A DNA stretch of 64,000 nt from Bolinopsis microptera (taxonomy: Eukaryota > Ctenophora > Tentaculata > Lobata > Bolinopsidae): assembly GCF_026151205.1 (NCBI RefSeq), contig NC_087074.1, forward strand, positions 8,101,726 to 8,165,725, written 5' to 3'. A program made the translations under genes and the position numbers. The stretch's first letter is position 1. The number at the start of each line of letters is the position of its first letter. Shown here piece by piece: positions 52,801 through 56,326 of the stretch. The notes under the pieces were generated by a model, which worked only from the letters and a program-made list of their open reading frames with translations, was not told the origin of the DNA and searched no databases.

Positions 52801-54471
52801 GACCCTGACCCTGACCCTGACCCTGACCCTGACCCTGACCTTGATCCTGACCCTGACCCTGACCCAGGACCCTAAGTCCTAACCCTGACCCTGACCCTGA
52901 CCCTGACCCTGACCCTGACCCTGAACCTGACCCTGACCCTGACCCTGACCCTGACCCTGACCCTGACCCAGGACCCTGACCCTGACCCTGACCCTGACCC
53001 TGACCCTGACCCTGACCCTGACCCTGACCCTGACCCTGACCCTGACCCTGACCCTGACCCTGACCGGTACTAGAGCACTGAGGCGAGATCCTTCCGGGAT
53101 GTACGATCCTTCTTCGTCTGTATCAGTATCGCATGATCCATAGCCTTGCTGGCTAAGCTCGGGTGGGCGACAATTGACCCCCCCCCCCCCGACAATTGAC
53201 CCTAACCCTGACCCTGACCCTGACCCTAACCCTAACCCTAACCCTAACCCTGACCCTGACCCTGACCCTGACCCTGACCCTGACCCTGACCCTGACCCTG
53301 ACCCTGACCCTGACCCTGACCCTGACCCTGACCCTGACCCTGACCCTGACCCTGACCTTGATCCTGACCCTGACCCTGACCCAGGACCCTAAGTCCTAAC
53401 CCTGACCCTGACCCTGACCCTGACCCTGACCCTGACCCTGACCCTGACCCTGACCCTGACCCTGGCCCTGACCCGGACCCTGACCCTGACCCTGACCCTG
53501 ACCCTGACCCTGACCCTGACCCTGACCCTGACCTTGACCCTGACCCTGACCCTGACCGTACCGAGGACCCTGACCCAGGATTCTGACCTAGGACCCTGAC
53601 CTAGGACCCTGACCTAGGACCCTGACCTAGGACCCTGACCCTAACTCGATCAATTGACCCCAGTGTAATTACACGGGGGGTCAATTGTCGGGGCTCAATT
53701 GTCGGGGGGTCAATTGTCGTACTAAGCCCTAGATTTCCGGACAATTGACCCCAGTGCAATTACATAAGGGGTCAATTGTCGGGGGGTCAATTGTCGTACT
53801 AAACCCTAGATTTCGCGACAATTGACCCCAGTTTAACTACCTAGGGGGTCAATTGTCGGGGGGTCAATTGTCGTACTAAACCCTAGATTTCGCGACAATT
53901 GACCCCAGTGTAATTACATAAGGGGTCAATTGTCGGGGGGTCAATTGTCGGGGGTCAATTGTCGCGGTACCCTAAGCTCTTGGTCACCTGGAGAGGGGTC
54001 AACCTAATTTATGTCAGAAACAACAGAAACAACCTTATTATAGCTGTAGGAGCAGTGTTATTTTAACCAAGCAAGGTGGGCACAAACGTGACGTCACAAG
54101 CTCGGTGGGGAGCATAATTAGATCTCCCAATATCTCGGGATAGGAAGCAGATAGAAAGGTCCGGTTTTGACTAATCTTAGTTATATGTTACATAACAACA
54201 ATATATTAAAATATAAGGGTGGGTTATTTTTGGGCGTCATGAACCTTTAAGATATTATTGGTGAGAGTTCTATGAAGGTTTAGCTATAGATTACCTCCTA
54301 TCTTAATTACGGAAGTTTGACCATCATCTTTCCTAAAAACAGGATATTACTTACCTCATCTTTAGGTAGATGTAGCAACAGATCATCATTTAAAGAAGAG
54401 ATAAAGTTGTTGTAGATCGAGCGAACGTTGATATTTGTACTCTTTTTATCGCTTGAAATTGCTCCTAGCAT
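10904..54471 (-). CDS. MDN1: Midasin (MDN1/Rea1), 5' part: N-terminal domain and six-AAA ring, 43 exons, incomplete at the 3' side
   Basis: Midasin is the dynein-like AAA+ ATPase that removes assembly factors (Ytm1/WDR12, Rsa4/NLE1) from pre-60S ribosomes in nucleolus and nucleoplasm. I see 43 minus-strand coding exons in the order of the protein: N-terminal domain, then AAA1 to AAA6, each with a P-loop, a Walker B segment and mostly a sensor/arginine-finger block. Exons are bounded by AG/GT and their phases chain from the ATG at 54471-54469 to a donor at 10904/10903, except at two places (exon 12/13 junction; one extra base in exon 33). The total is about 2,140 codons, close to the AAA-ring half of the roughly 5,600-residue animal protein. 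The linker, Asp/Glu-rich region and MIDAS domain are not seen and presumably lie left of the window. Exon details follow by module. The identification is secure; exact ends of exons 12, 13 and 43 are less so. Confidence 0.95.
13000..14570 (+). mobile_element. Penelope-like element remnant, internally duplicated
   Basis: Broken reading frames carry Penelope-type RT motifs. At 13167-13220 a frame reads PTDKAKNNITIVCKKFY. At 13294-13597 a frame gives LPYLYITPKQHKKPVRVRYI and then NTFYVRNDYFVIDNNEP. Just after 14310 a frame gives VSTYDFSTLYTYIQ (motif A). The second block is present twice (13276-13608 and 13979-14311), essentially identical, separated by about 370 bases of poly-C-ended fold-back-like sequence. 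Stops and rearrangement mean it is dead. No GIY-YIG domain is seen. It lies in MDN1 intron 39. Confidence 0.7.
13276..14311. repeat. 332-bp direct repeat flanking a poly-C-ended insert
   Basis: Both copies begin CACATTTACTAAAGTTGC after a run of C and end CCTATATAAATTTTCTTAGT. The spacer (13609-13978) includes TATGCCCAAATATGGGCATA and text matching the interior of the 2.66-kb fold-back element, and ends in a run of C. Confidence 0.85.
15269..15919. mobile_element. Second TTAA-flanked poly-G fold-back element, shorter copy
   Basis: TTAA at 15269-15272 and 15916-15919 encloses 643 bases starting with a G run and ending with a C run. Both arms carry the same sequence as the 2.66-kb copy (GTTGACCAACAAACTAGGAC and its complement), but much of the arm interior is deleted or replaced. 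It lies in MDN1 intron 39, 0.7 kb from the Penelope remnant. Confidence 0.8.
16033..16140. repeat. 18-bp minisatellite, six copies, next to the MDN1 exon 39 donor
   Basis: TCCGTACTATGAACTTAG repeated six times, ending seven bases downstream (in gene sense) of the exon 39 splice donor. Confidence 0.9.
16497..16553. repeat. CTACTACAA microsatellite-like run
   Basis: About six copies of CTACTACAA, in intron 38 of MDN1. Confidence 0.85.
17219..19493 (-). CDS. MDN1: MDN1 exons 32-37: AAA5 module (one apparent frame break)
   Basis: Exons 19165-19493, 18747-18864, 18486-18633, 18159-18331, 17599-17718 and 17219-17386. Landmarks are GPTTTANILRITRGLQ (exon 32), the P-loop HPGVGKTS and INLSEQT (exon 33), WRDGPLLKAL and Walker B WVLLDEMNLASQAVLEG (exon 34), RGELYVPEL and MNPVEQGGGRKGLPKSF with NRF arginine finger (exon 35), and SPWEFNLRDTRRWCDLI (exon 37). 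Exon 33 measures 118 bases where both flanking phases demand 117. The surplus base is in a CCC/GGG run at about 18838-18840, just before the P-loop, and read literally it ends the frame. A sequencing or assembly error is the likeliest cause, but a real null allele cannot be excluded. Confidence 0.92.
19556..19928. repeat. Diverged tandem duplication, about 190 bp, in MDN1 intron 31
   Basis: The blocks from TTCTCGAATA (19556 and 19751) to GTTACGCTGTTATACTTATTTT match with scattered substitutions. No coding content. Confidence 0.8.
19972..21597 (-). CDS. MDN1: MDN1 exons 27-31: AAA4 module
   Basis: Exons 21452-21597, 21172-21275, 20657-20786, 20289-20531 and 19972-20158. Exon 28 ends inside the P-loop, GETGCGKTT, split in phase 2 in the Gly codon four residues after the first Gly. 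Exon 29 continues with CHMHSDTADFIGSLRP. Exon 30 holds Walker B MILLDEISLADDSVLERL and sensor 1 IIATMNPGGDYGKKE, which are almost invariant in midasins. Exon 31 begins LSPALRNRFTEIWC (arginine finger). Frames are continuous throughout. AAA4 is one of the catalytically important modules in yeast Rea1, and all nucleotide-binding residues are present here. Confidence 0.95.
21812..30746 (-). CDS. MDN1: MDN1 exons 21-26: AAA2 lid end and AAA3 module
   Basis: Exons 30569-30746, 30152-30357, 29865-30005, 29569-29757, 28781-28947 and 21812-21953. Exon 21 (NPCGNTLRSLYEGF) closes the AAA2 lid. Exon 22 gives VLVEGYWIERGD and the first half of the AAA3 P-loop. GPTSAGKTS is split by intron 22 in phase 1 in the Gly codon before Lys, the same place and phase as in AAA1. 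Exon 23 has INNHEHTDLQEYVGSY. Exon 24 has Walker B WLILDELNLAPTD and sensor 1 FMLFATQNPAG. Exon 25 has YGGRKTLSRAFRNRF (arginine finger). Exon 26 has the lid motif GLITLRDLFRWADRYR. Intron 25 (21954-28780) contains a GPCR gene on the same strand; intron 24 contains a hAT-like MITE. Confidence 0.95.
22537..23231. mobile_element. Composite TIR element with hairpin, direct repeats and a tRNA-like SINE
   Basis: The ends are TTAATTTCGCTGATTTCTTC and its complement, 23 of 24 bases matching. Inside are a 61-bp palindrome (about 22548-22608), two direct copies of about 180 bp (22610-22791 and 22953-23136), a tRNA-like head (22810-22881, minus strand), and an inverted copy of the SINE body (23142-23206). 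It lies in MDN1 intron 25, about 1.4 kb downstream of GPCR 2's 3' end. Confidence 0.7.
22810..22881 (-). repeat. tRNA-derived SINE head (tRNA-like, not a functional tRNA)
   Basis: The 72 bases fold as a full cloverleaf. The acceptor stem is GGGTCAG against TTGTCCC with one mismatch. The D arm is GCTC...GAGC with the A box TAGCTCAATTGG. The anticodon stem is GACA/TGTC with loop CGCGAAA, and the T arm is CTGGG/CCCAG with loop ATCATTC. The base before the anticodon is G instead of U and the T loop departs from TTCRANY, so it is a SINE promoter region or tRNA pseudogene. The SINE body continues leftward with CAGAATTAATCATCACC. Confidence 0.65.
24618..24623 (-). promoter_or_regulatory. Poly(A) signal for GPCR 2
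   Basis: AATAAA on the minus strand 19 bases after the end of the receptor stop codon. Position and strand suit 3'-end formation of the nested receptor, which would need its own signal inside the host intron. Confidence 0.5.
24642..25922 (-). CDS. GPCR 2: class A rhodopsin-like receptor, intronless, nested in MDN1 intron 25
   Basis: One open frame of 426 residues starting at ATG 25922. It has seven hydrophobic segments. TM1 contains GTVGNLLSIRYF (Asn 1.50). TM2 has MIGIDVVTCV (Asp 2.50). TM3 begins with Cys in AGILCNIFGF and carries SSRLSVFIVAL; the DRY site reads ILRSYSLVYPF. ECL2 has Cys in WTLCLW, TM5 has ILPFLLPAVP, TM6 has LNIPYWVYL and TM7 has AAINPVVYFLRI (intact NPxxY). ICL3 is long and basic; the tail has a Pro/Arg-rich start. 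Two NxT/NxS sites near the N-terminus fit an extracellular end. It is on the same strand as MDN1 inside its 6.8-kb intron. It resembles receptors 1 and 4 in the TM3 and TM7 signatures. The ligand cannot be told. Confidence 0.9.
   Translation of the reverse strand: MNSTTTISAHNTTDTLVYLIPWLDNVYGGVSLLGSLTGTVGNLLSIRYFARERKKVSNMLYLWMIGIDVVTCVSLFHFGVARIYPAFGVKYLAAGILCNIFGFLYNISSRLSVFIVALQSILRSYSLVYPFKKTGSRYVLIIVSVMAAIQVFQASLPYLWWKKYEFNSHWTLCLWYLDDICKPESKMYNVLYILTLILPFLLPAVPVLISCGVSITFIRTYPVPDIPGMEISPKITVSNRILNKLCCSSGAAPVKKKRLSVAPRLSQLSSVVKSRLKHRATVTILIITGIYIILNIPYWVYLTYNLIMPYTFSLFDMYLGIFLNPLCVILNAAINPVVYFLRISGMRSHVTDTFKNIPLPRSPRPARRMVNISKGAGISNVNRSCVTFNSLVVERTRFTVPDVVGSHVSRVSRLNDYKHLGLVVTQ
25923..28780. 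other. Rest of MDN1 intron 25 upstream of GPCR 2
   Basis: No frame with recognisable content. It should contain the GPCR 2 promoter; I see no convincing TATA or initiator. Confidence 0.5.
29153..29540. mobile_element. hAT-like MITE with 8-bp target-site duplication
   Basis: TCCCAAAT at 29153-29160 is repeated at 29533-29540. The 372 bases between begin CATAGTTGCTTCGTGCG and end with the complement of CATAGTTGGTTCGTGCG. Subterminal AACGCACTTT repeats occur near both ends. The 8-bp duplication fits the hAT superfamily (P and Merlin elements also make 8). It lies in MDN1 intron 24, its right end 29 bases from the exon 24 donor. Confidence 0.75.
30747..32817. other. MDN1 intron 20, part left of the LINE
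   Basis: Short spurious frames only. A small TATTGTCTACA tandem lies near 31937-31985. Nothing else seen. Confidence 0.5.
32818..32876. repeat. 20-bp tandem repeat, three copies
   Basis: TTGGTGGCAAGAGATTTCT repeated three times just left of the LINE leader. Confidence 0.85.
33110..34633 (+). CDS. LINE ORF, 5' part: apurinic-like endonuclease
   Basis: 507-residue frame with the exonuclease-endonuclease-phosphatase motifs: NVGTWNVLSL, GLTETH (catalytic Glu), FLLGDLNARIG (Asp/Asn) and IGSDHYLVRG (Ser-Asp-His). This enzyme nicks the target for target-primed reverse transcription. The frame stops just after an AGAGAGAGAGAG run at about 34596-34607. The sequence then carries on in another frame with the residues expected between endonuclease and RT, so it is one ORF broken by a slip in that microsatellite. 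Confidence 0.85.
   Translation: MNNQKWSDSRSSRRGVARMKCSGQSRKDPSVQMRTKKSPYFNSVISSQHITHVDPEKGRALPCNFIKHSINVGTWNVLSLESSSSKLYELSQNMSAYKMDVLGLTETHRPGTGEVTLDDGSLFINSGRSDGYRRQGVGLVLSKKTKNSLISYSPISERILAARLHSRHINISIVIAYAPTEDAAVGVKDDFYQQLSGAFDELPAHDVKFLLGDLNARIGQDNSAWSGVIGKHSLHVSSNDNGLRLLDFCALHQLTIGGTLFQHRDIHKGSWKSPDGRTVNQIDHVCISTKWSHSLLDVRSCRGADIGSDHYLVRGQFRVKLMAVQKMNASRRISPAIENLRDQSKVEEYCIALQNRFSCLPMEENLDGEWTLVKDTIKEVSMEVLGERPRRRKQQHLSQETKTLIAERSKIKQMAPNDNNNRSEYSRANKLVKKSCRKDDENWALRVAADLETAAVHGRQREVWQRIKTLSGKKNRKSTAVRDKSGKLIADPSAQRERDGENIFRSY
34657..36318 (+). CDS. LINE ORF, 3' part: reverse transcriptase
   Basis: 553-residue frame with the RT motifs in order: CGFRKNRSCIDQIYSLR, VDFKAAFDSID (motif A), GSGQGDIQGPPLFN (motif B) and the catalytic YADDMAVLD (motif C). 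The C-terminal domain has RLRWFGHVTRMPDTRLP and GRRSRGRPRKNWRK. No internal stops were found. Apart from the upstream frameshift the element looks young. Confidence 0.88.
   Translation: MSDLDHLEVVPCFPYLGDGDGPPTRLEILNCLKKLKNHKSAGIDEISNEQLKYGASGLVDRMEKLFSKVWNSEAVPDDWLKGIVIIVPKKGDTSHCSNNRGITLRSTASKLYQIIILQRMSDGLESLLRDNQCGFRKNRSCIDQIYSLRTIIHNCIEYNLPLYVNFVDFKAAFDSIDRNYIWKAFSHYGLPCKYIRIIQAFFNGTVSAVRHNGELSEWFEVSSGSGQGDIQGPPLFNVCLNVAAERTESNKVVSHGAVLQRSISPLVDDITVLDTDYADDMAVLDNSEEGLQETTDLLCMYGAQGGLRINGKKTEAMVIGKATSQRPYTKEATVNITVEDTPVQQVSDFTYLGTIISSDGTIDRELSARIQKASGAFNQLSNIWKNRNIQSYTKIRIYKAAVLTILLYGSEVWNTTKKQLHRFEVFHQRCLRRILRIRWLDRVRNTEVLERAKINPVETYIGANRLRWFGHVTRMPDTRLPKYLLNWTPAHGRRSRGRPRKNWRKCLLEDAASFTGNTDIDLEGASEMASDRKLWREMIRHKREFIGAGHSND
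36346..37925. other. MDN1 intron 20 between the LINE and GPCR 3
   Basis: Contains the poly-G MITE at 36697-36873; otherwise no gene or strong repeat seen. Confidence 0.5.
36697..36873. mobile_element. Small MITE with two poly-G runs
   Basis: Inverted ends GGTCGTTCACATATTACGTA and the complement of GGTCGTTCACATAATATTAC enclose two long G runs (about 36726-36742 and 36805-36829). No clear target duplication could be fixed. It is in MDN1 intron 20, 0.35 kb right of the LINE. Confidence 0.6.
37926..38109. repeat. 92-bp tandem duplication directly upstream of GPCR 3
   Basis: Two copies beginning GGTTTATGGTTTGACACTTT and ending CTAGTCAGCCCTACG or CTTGTCAGCCCTATG. The second copy ends two bases before the receptor ATG, so the pair covers the likely leader or proximal promoter. 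Confidence 0.85.
38112..39182 (+). CDS. GPCR 3: divergent class A-like receptor, intronless, nested in MDN1 intron 20
   Basis: Open frame of 356 residues with seven hydrophobic segments. TM1 has SSLVGDVVIL (Gly-Asp in place of Gly-Asn). TM2 has HIAISDLIMSVGY (Asp 2.50 kept). The TM3 end reads TTSKYLMIKYR, so DRY is replaced by SKY. The usual TM3 Cys is not in place (YIAYTHEFFAY). TM6 has VYCVSSLPYTVYKM with a kept Pro. TM7 reads VMANFYIYSLTVRSFRRF, so NPxxY is NFYIY. The C-tail is Ser/Thr-rich. It is antisense to MDN1 and lies 1.8 kb downstream of a LINE in the same intron. A tandem 92-bp duplication ends two bases before the ATG. Loss of the TM3 Cys and of NPxxY suggests atypical folding or signalling; the family beyond class A-like is not recognised. 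Confidence 0.85.
   Translation: MTIESNDKTIYGIKTDAERYFWIGYLSTVVISSLVGDVVILVASKKADVFKLNGFLIGLIQHIAISDLIMSVGYISPIIVSLVLEKWVFGDYIAYTHEFFAYSVFPVTNILVCALTTSKYLMIKYRLQVPRWTEKKAHLACGFLWISCVVFSFSLLIINKMDLIFDYTSYEVDFVRSKNYVWTYAGLSVGLLYCIPIVAVVLSSVLTFKFLVKARKISRRGGGTLRWQGMMAVLLTGIVYCVSSLPYTVYKMRRPFVPETPPGYFHIQFKRHSEYMTLLNVMANFYIYSLTVRSFRRFIWSKITMVTSHWLSCRKNDLKTSTAILNRNETDSHPKQTNLDDITTERLRTYPLETTI
40006..40065. repeat. 28-bp direct duplication containing the MDN1 exon 20 splice donor
   Basis: ACAAAATCACAAACTTACCG... occurs at 40006 and 40038, identical over 28 bases. Each copy has a complete donor (CG/GTAAGT on the minus strand). Only the 40055/40056 donor keeps the phase needed by exon 21. Confidence 0.85.
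40056..47088 (-). CDS. MDN1: MDN1 exons 12-20: AAA2 module
   Basis: Exons 46993-47088, about 46640-46866, 41942-42047, 41621-41735, 41301-41465, 40939-41069, 40678-40782, 40399-40507 and 40056-40167. The P-loop GETGNGKTA is split by intron 13 (phase 1). That intron is 4.6 kb long and contains an intronless GPCR gene. Further landmarks are NMSQQSDAADLIGG (exon 14), Walker B WVLLDEINLAP (exon 17), sensor 1 FRLFAAMNPSTDIGKK (exon 18), arginine finger GIKNRF across exons 18/19, and GRGHRPCYSIRTLCRAL (exon 20), all typical of AAA2. The exon 12 to exon 13 junction is one base out of phase with canonical splice sites. The exon 20 donor lies in a 28-bp tandem duplication. Confidence 0.9.
42048..44790. 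other. MDN1 intron 13, part left of GPCR 4
   Basis: No supported coding frame. A T-rich run (44085-44112) and a short TA repeat (about 44178-44192) are present. It should include the GPCR 4 promoter. Confidence 0.5.
44791..45807 (+). CDS. GPCR 4: class A rhodopsin-like receptor, intronless, nested in MDN1 intron 13
   Basis: Open frame of 338 residues from ATG 44791. TM1 has IGLLSNLILFSYF (Asn 1.50). TM2 has FLTCLVDIVIIV (Asp 2.50). TM3 starts with Cys in GVGCGVWGVVWN and contains AMRLSIFIIMAL; the DRY site reads VSRMMMLLHPFRR, keeping Arg 3.50. The ECL2 Cys is in IVMCIWPED. TM6 has VCNTPIVIYS with its Pro. TM7 has LNAVVNPVLFCTR (NPxxF). ICL3 is short and basic. It is antisense to MDN1, between the two halves of the AAA2 P-loop. 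The TM3 motif and the Pro-Phe after it match GPCR 2, so the two are probably related by duplication. Ligand unknown. Confidence 0.9.
   Translation: MEYDHLGDTILGDITLVITTIGLLSNLILFSYFLCNRAWRRLSDTLYFLTCLVDIVIIVFHVPVSLSLTAKREPAVWFQGGVGCGVWGVVWNTAMRLSIFIIMALTVSRMMMLLHPFRRISKFYILVFIGVYFAWEMAHSLIPFYFGLKYSYLKQIVMCIWPEDIVFGYPTSGFYVWFFYRAIFEFATPYFVIITCCIISIVSLRKSKRTHKHNPPDCVNTKNNATTTIILLACAYIVCNTPIVIYSTISFLDSSIDPNNSVFASWDASNYNYCFIISCINSVLLNAVVNPVLFCTRVTAIRAWVRGCFVKRRRTKQGQIRCESRVTAPTFQQASTQL
45912..45917 (+). promoter_or_regulatory. Poly(A) signal for GPCR 4
   Basis: AATAAA about 105 bases past the receptor stop codon on the coding strand, the first such hexamer I see there. Confidence 0.4.
47251..49036 (-). 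CDS. MDN1: MDN1 exons 7-11: AAA1 module
   Basis: Exons 48925-49036, 48698-48792, 48093-48224, 47728-47934 and 47251-47418. The P-loop GQIGSGKTC is split by intron 7 in phase 1, inside the Gly codon before Lys. Exon 9 holds the Walker B-like WIIFEDIDHAPSD, with the Glu-Asp order known from AAA1 of midasins. Exon 10 holds the sensor-1 block HPNFTIFLTQR, where the last Arg-rich part resembles the human FFATRR. Exon 11 (LRQLMKWSSRVQ) is the small-domain helix block. The donors of exons 10 (GTCTAT) and 11 (GTTCGT) are weak but required by frame. AAA1 is usually a low-activity site, and the missing classic DE Walker B agrees with that. Confidence 0.88.
49382..54471 (-). CDS. MDN1: MDN1 exons 1-6: N-terminal domain
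   Basis: Exons on the minus strand: 54355-54471 (start ATG, begins MLGAISSDKK, phase 0), 51287-51397, 50671-50762, 50077-50166, 49727-49891 and 49382-49499. All have AG acceptors and GT donors, and every junction keeps one frame. This part is alpha-helical in known midasins and weakly conserved, so it is assigned by frame continuity with AAA1 rather than by clear similarity. Intron 1 (51398-54354) carries the telomere-like satellite array. Intron 2 carries a 253-bp MITE ending 44 bp from the exon 2 donor. The start fits because the ATG opens a 39-codon exon ending exactly at GAG/GTAAGT and no coding sequence is seen upstream before the next gene. Confidence 0.75.
50991..51243. mobile_element. 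MITE with CAGTGGCGTAACG ends
   Basis: 253 bases, terminal inverted repeats CAGTGGCGTAACG on both ends, near-matching 8-base flanks GGTAGCTG and GGTAAGTG. hAT-like by end and flank size. It lies in MDN1 intron 2. Confidence 0.6.
52148..53645. repeat. Higher-order telomere-like satellite (CCCTGA/CCCTAA) in MDN1 intron 1
   Basis: Long runs of CCCTGA with clusters of CCCTAA (TTAGGG on the other strand) are divided by three copies of an approximately 130-bp spacer. The spacers start at about 52148, 52562 and 53065, contain GAGCACTGAGGCGAGATCCT, and end in GACAATTGACCCC plus a C run. CCCTAA clusters come directly after each spacer and CCCTGA follows. The repeat is open in several frames, giving spurious Pro-Asp or Leu-Thr proteins. 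Confidence 0.9.
53646..53966. repeat. 77-bp tandem repeats built on the ACAATTGACCCC palindrome
   Basis: Four units start at about 53651, 53742, 53819 and 53896. Each has CAATTGACCCCAGT, then GGGGTCAATTGTCG two or three times, then CTAGATTTCGCG. The same ACAATTGACCCC motif closes the telomere-like spacers upstream. Confidence 0.85.
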
Positions 54472-54960
54472 CTACTGCTAAACAATTCTCGTAATACTAT
54501 TAGGATTATAAGATAGGAATATGATAACAAACAACAAATGATTGAATATTGTAGCATCAATCTTAAATAATTCAAATTTAAACACAAACGAGCTCGTGAT
54601 ATAACAGCAACGAGGCTTACATAGTTACATTGAATTTTGGTGGGTAGGCGAAGCAAATTTTTTGGCATCTGTTAGTTATTCTAGGGTTTGATTGGTCAAT
54701 ACTCAATAGTGGTAGAAGCTTAATTGTTGTCACGTGTCAAATAAATATGTTTCACCTCCCCACATCTATGATTTCAGCAATTTTATCGGCAATGAAACAA
54801 AGTTTTAGAGAAATAGATCTCAATCTGTAAAATAAATAAAATTATGACGGTAAAAGCAGCCGCAGTCATGGACATTGAAGTTCAAAATTTTTGATCATAG
54901 AATCTAAATATGGAAACAATTTTCTTGATTGGCACATAAAAGTCATAGAACGATTTGTCT

Positions 54961-55920
54961 TCAGAGATCATCAAATCCAGCTCCCATATCACCCATATCA
55001 GGCAGTCCGCCGCCGCCGCCACCGCCGCCGCCCATGCCTCCCAACATGCTAGCCAGGTCACCCATTCCTCCCATGCCGGGCATGCCGCCCATACCTCCCA
55101 TACCAGGCATGCCGCCCATACCTTCCATACCAGGCATGCCGCCCATACCTCCCATACCAGGCATGCCGCCCATACCTCCCATACCAGGCATGCCGCCCAT
55201 ACCTTCCATACCAGGCATGCCGCCCATACCTCCCATGCCAGGCATTCCACCCATACCACCACCAGGAGCTTCACTGGCTTCACCTCCTTTCTTGTTCTGT
55301 GCTTCGTACATTGACTTCGCAATATTTCTCTTCATATCATCGTCCCCTGATTCGTACATCTGTTTCATCAAACTCATCAAGCCTGCACTGGGATCGGCAT
55401 CTTTATCCATCTTTGGTATGTCTTCTTTCTTCTCCTCCTCCCCCTTCTTGAGCTTCAGATCAGTCCACATTGAGTTTTTAACCTTGAACAGATGAACAGA
55501 CAGCCCGGTCTTAGTAACAACTACCTTGCAATCGTCAGGGCTGATGTCCTTGTTGAGGTTGCAAATAGCAAGAGAATAATTCAGAGCCTTTGGTCCGACC
55601 TTCCTTACGATCACATTAAAAGACCTGTCTTTGAAAGTGGCTTCGATGTTTTCCTCATCAATCACGTCCTCAGCACTTTTGATATCACGAACATGAACCT
55701 TCACATACTTCAGGTTCTCCTCCCATGAGTAAAGGGTGATTTTCTTGGTCCTGGTCCCAGACTTAACAATCACTTTCTTCTCTGGGGGAGATGTTGTCTT
55801 GAGAAGTGCGTTGTGTTTCTGAATCTCACCTTCCAACAAGCTGCGTACAGCTGCTTGCTTGCTTTGACTCAGTAGGAACTGGAGCTCGTCAATGTTTGCT
55901 TTGATATCGGCGTAAGACAT
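54961..55920 (-). CDS. CACYBP: Calcyclin-binding protein (CacyBP/SIP) with a Gly-Met-Pro repeat tail
   Basis: Intronless frame of 319 residues. CacyBP links Siah1/Skp1 ubiquitin ligase parts and S100 proteins and acts in beta-catenin turnover and as a co-chaperone-like factor. Domain order fits: an N-terminal helical hairpin (residues 1-45), a CS domain (about 65-155, with YSWEENLKYVKVHV) and an SGS-like segment (about 170-215) with the family hallmark SGDDDMKRNIAKSMYEAQ. Vertebrate proteins stop soon after that. Here about 95 residues follow, made of GGMGGMPGM-type repeats, some with Glu for Gly, then a run of nine Gly and a Leu-Pro-Asp-Met, Asp-Asp-Leu end. The tail recalls the GGMPGM repeats of the Hsp70 partner Hip (ST13). 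The ATG at 55920 starts the conserved helix directly. It lies upstream of and in tandem with MDN1. The identity is firm; the tail's role is inference. Confidence 0.92.
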   Translation of the reverse strand: MSYADIKANIDELQFLLSQSKQAAVRSLLEGEIQKHNALLKTTSPPEKKVIVKSGTRTKKITLYSWEENLKYVKVHVRDIKSAEDVIDEENIEATFKDRSFNVIVRKVGPKALNYSLAICNLNKDISPDDCKVVVTKTGLSVHLFKVKNSMWTDLKLKKGEEEKKEDIPKMDKDADPSAGLMSLMKQMYESGDDDMKRNIAKSMYEAQNKKGGEASEAPGGGMGGMPGMGGMGGMPGMEGMGGMPGMGGMGGMPGMGGMGGMPGMEGMGGMPGMGGMGGMPGMGGMGDLASMLGGMGGGGGGGGGLPDMGDMGAGFDDL

Positions 55921-56326
55921 GTTTTCAACTGGGAAGTAATAATTAGGATTAGTTTGATTAATATTGATATCATTGTATCACCGAGGGGTAATATTGGGGA
56001 ACTCATTAACAGAATAATTGCACAATATTTTGAAATGCGAGCTAATATTGCTTCTTAGTTCATTTTTCCATATAGATTTATTCATGATACGATTAAAACA
56101 CCAAAATATTAGAAACATTCACACACATTAAAAATAAATCATTAACATTTCACAATAATTGATAAATTTCGATACAACAAATTATGCATAATTAATCTTT
56201 ACTGAAACATGCAGAAACCTTTTCTCAAAAACTGATAAAAAACATAAAAATATTAAACTGTATAAAAAGGTCTTGAAAATTGGCAAATAATCATTTTAAT
56301 CGAGTCCAGTTGTTGGAGTTCTTTCT

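Noticed and set aside
52643-53399. Open frames of repeated Leu-Thr, Pro-Asp or Arg-Val
   Set aside because: They are translations of the CCCTGA satellite in whichever frame lacks stops; no start context, domain or splice evidence.
52148-53966. A CRISPR array or a true chromosome end
   Set aside because: Repeats are tandem without unique spacers, and unique genes continue on both sides, so the telomere-like DNA is interstitial.
54882-55495. Overlapping frames on both strands across the CacyBP tail (for example Pro-Pro-Ile-Pro and Trp-Ala-Ala repeats)
   Set aside because: They are shadows of the GGMGGMPGM repeat in other frames.
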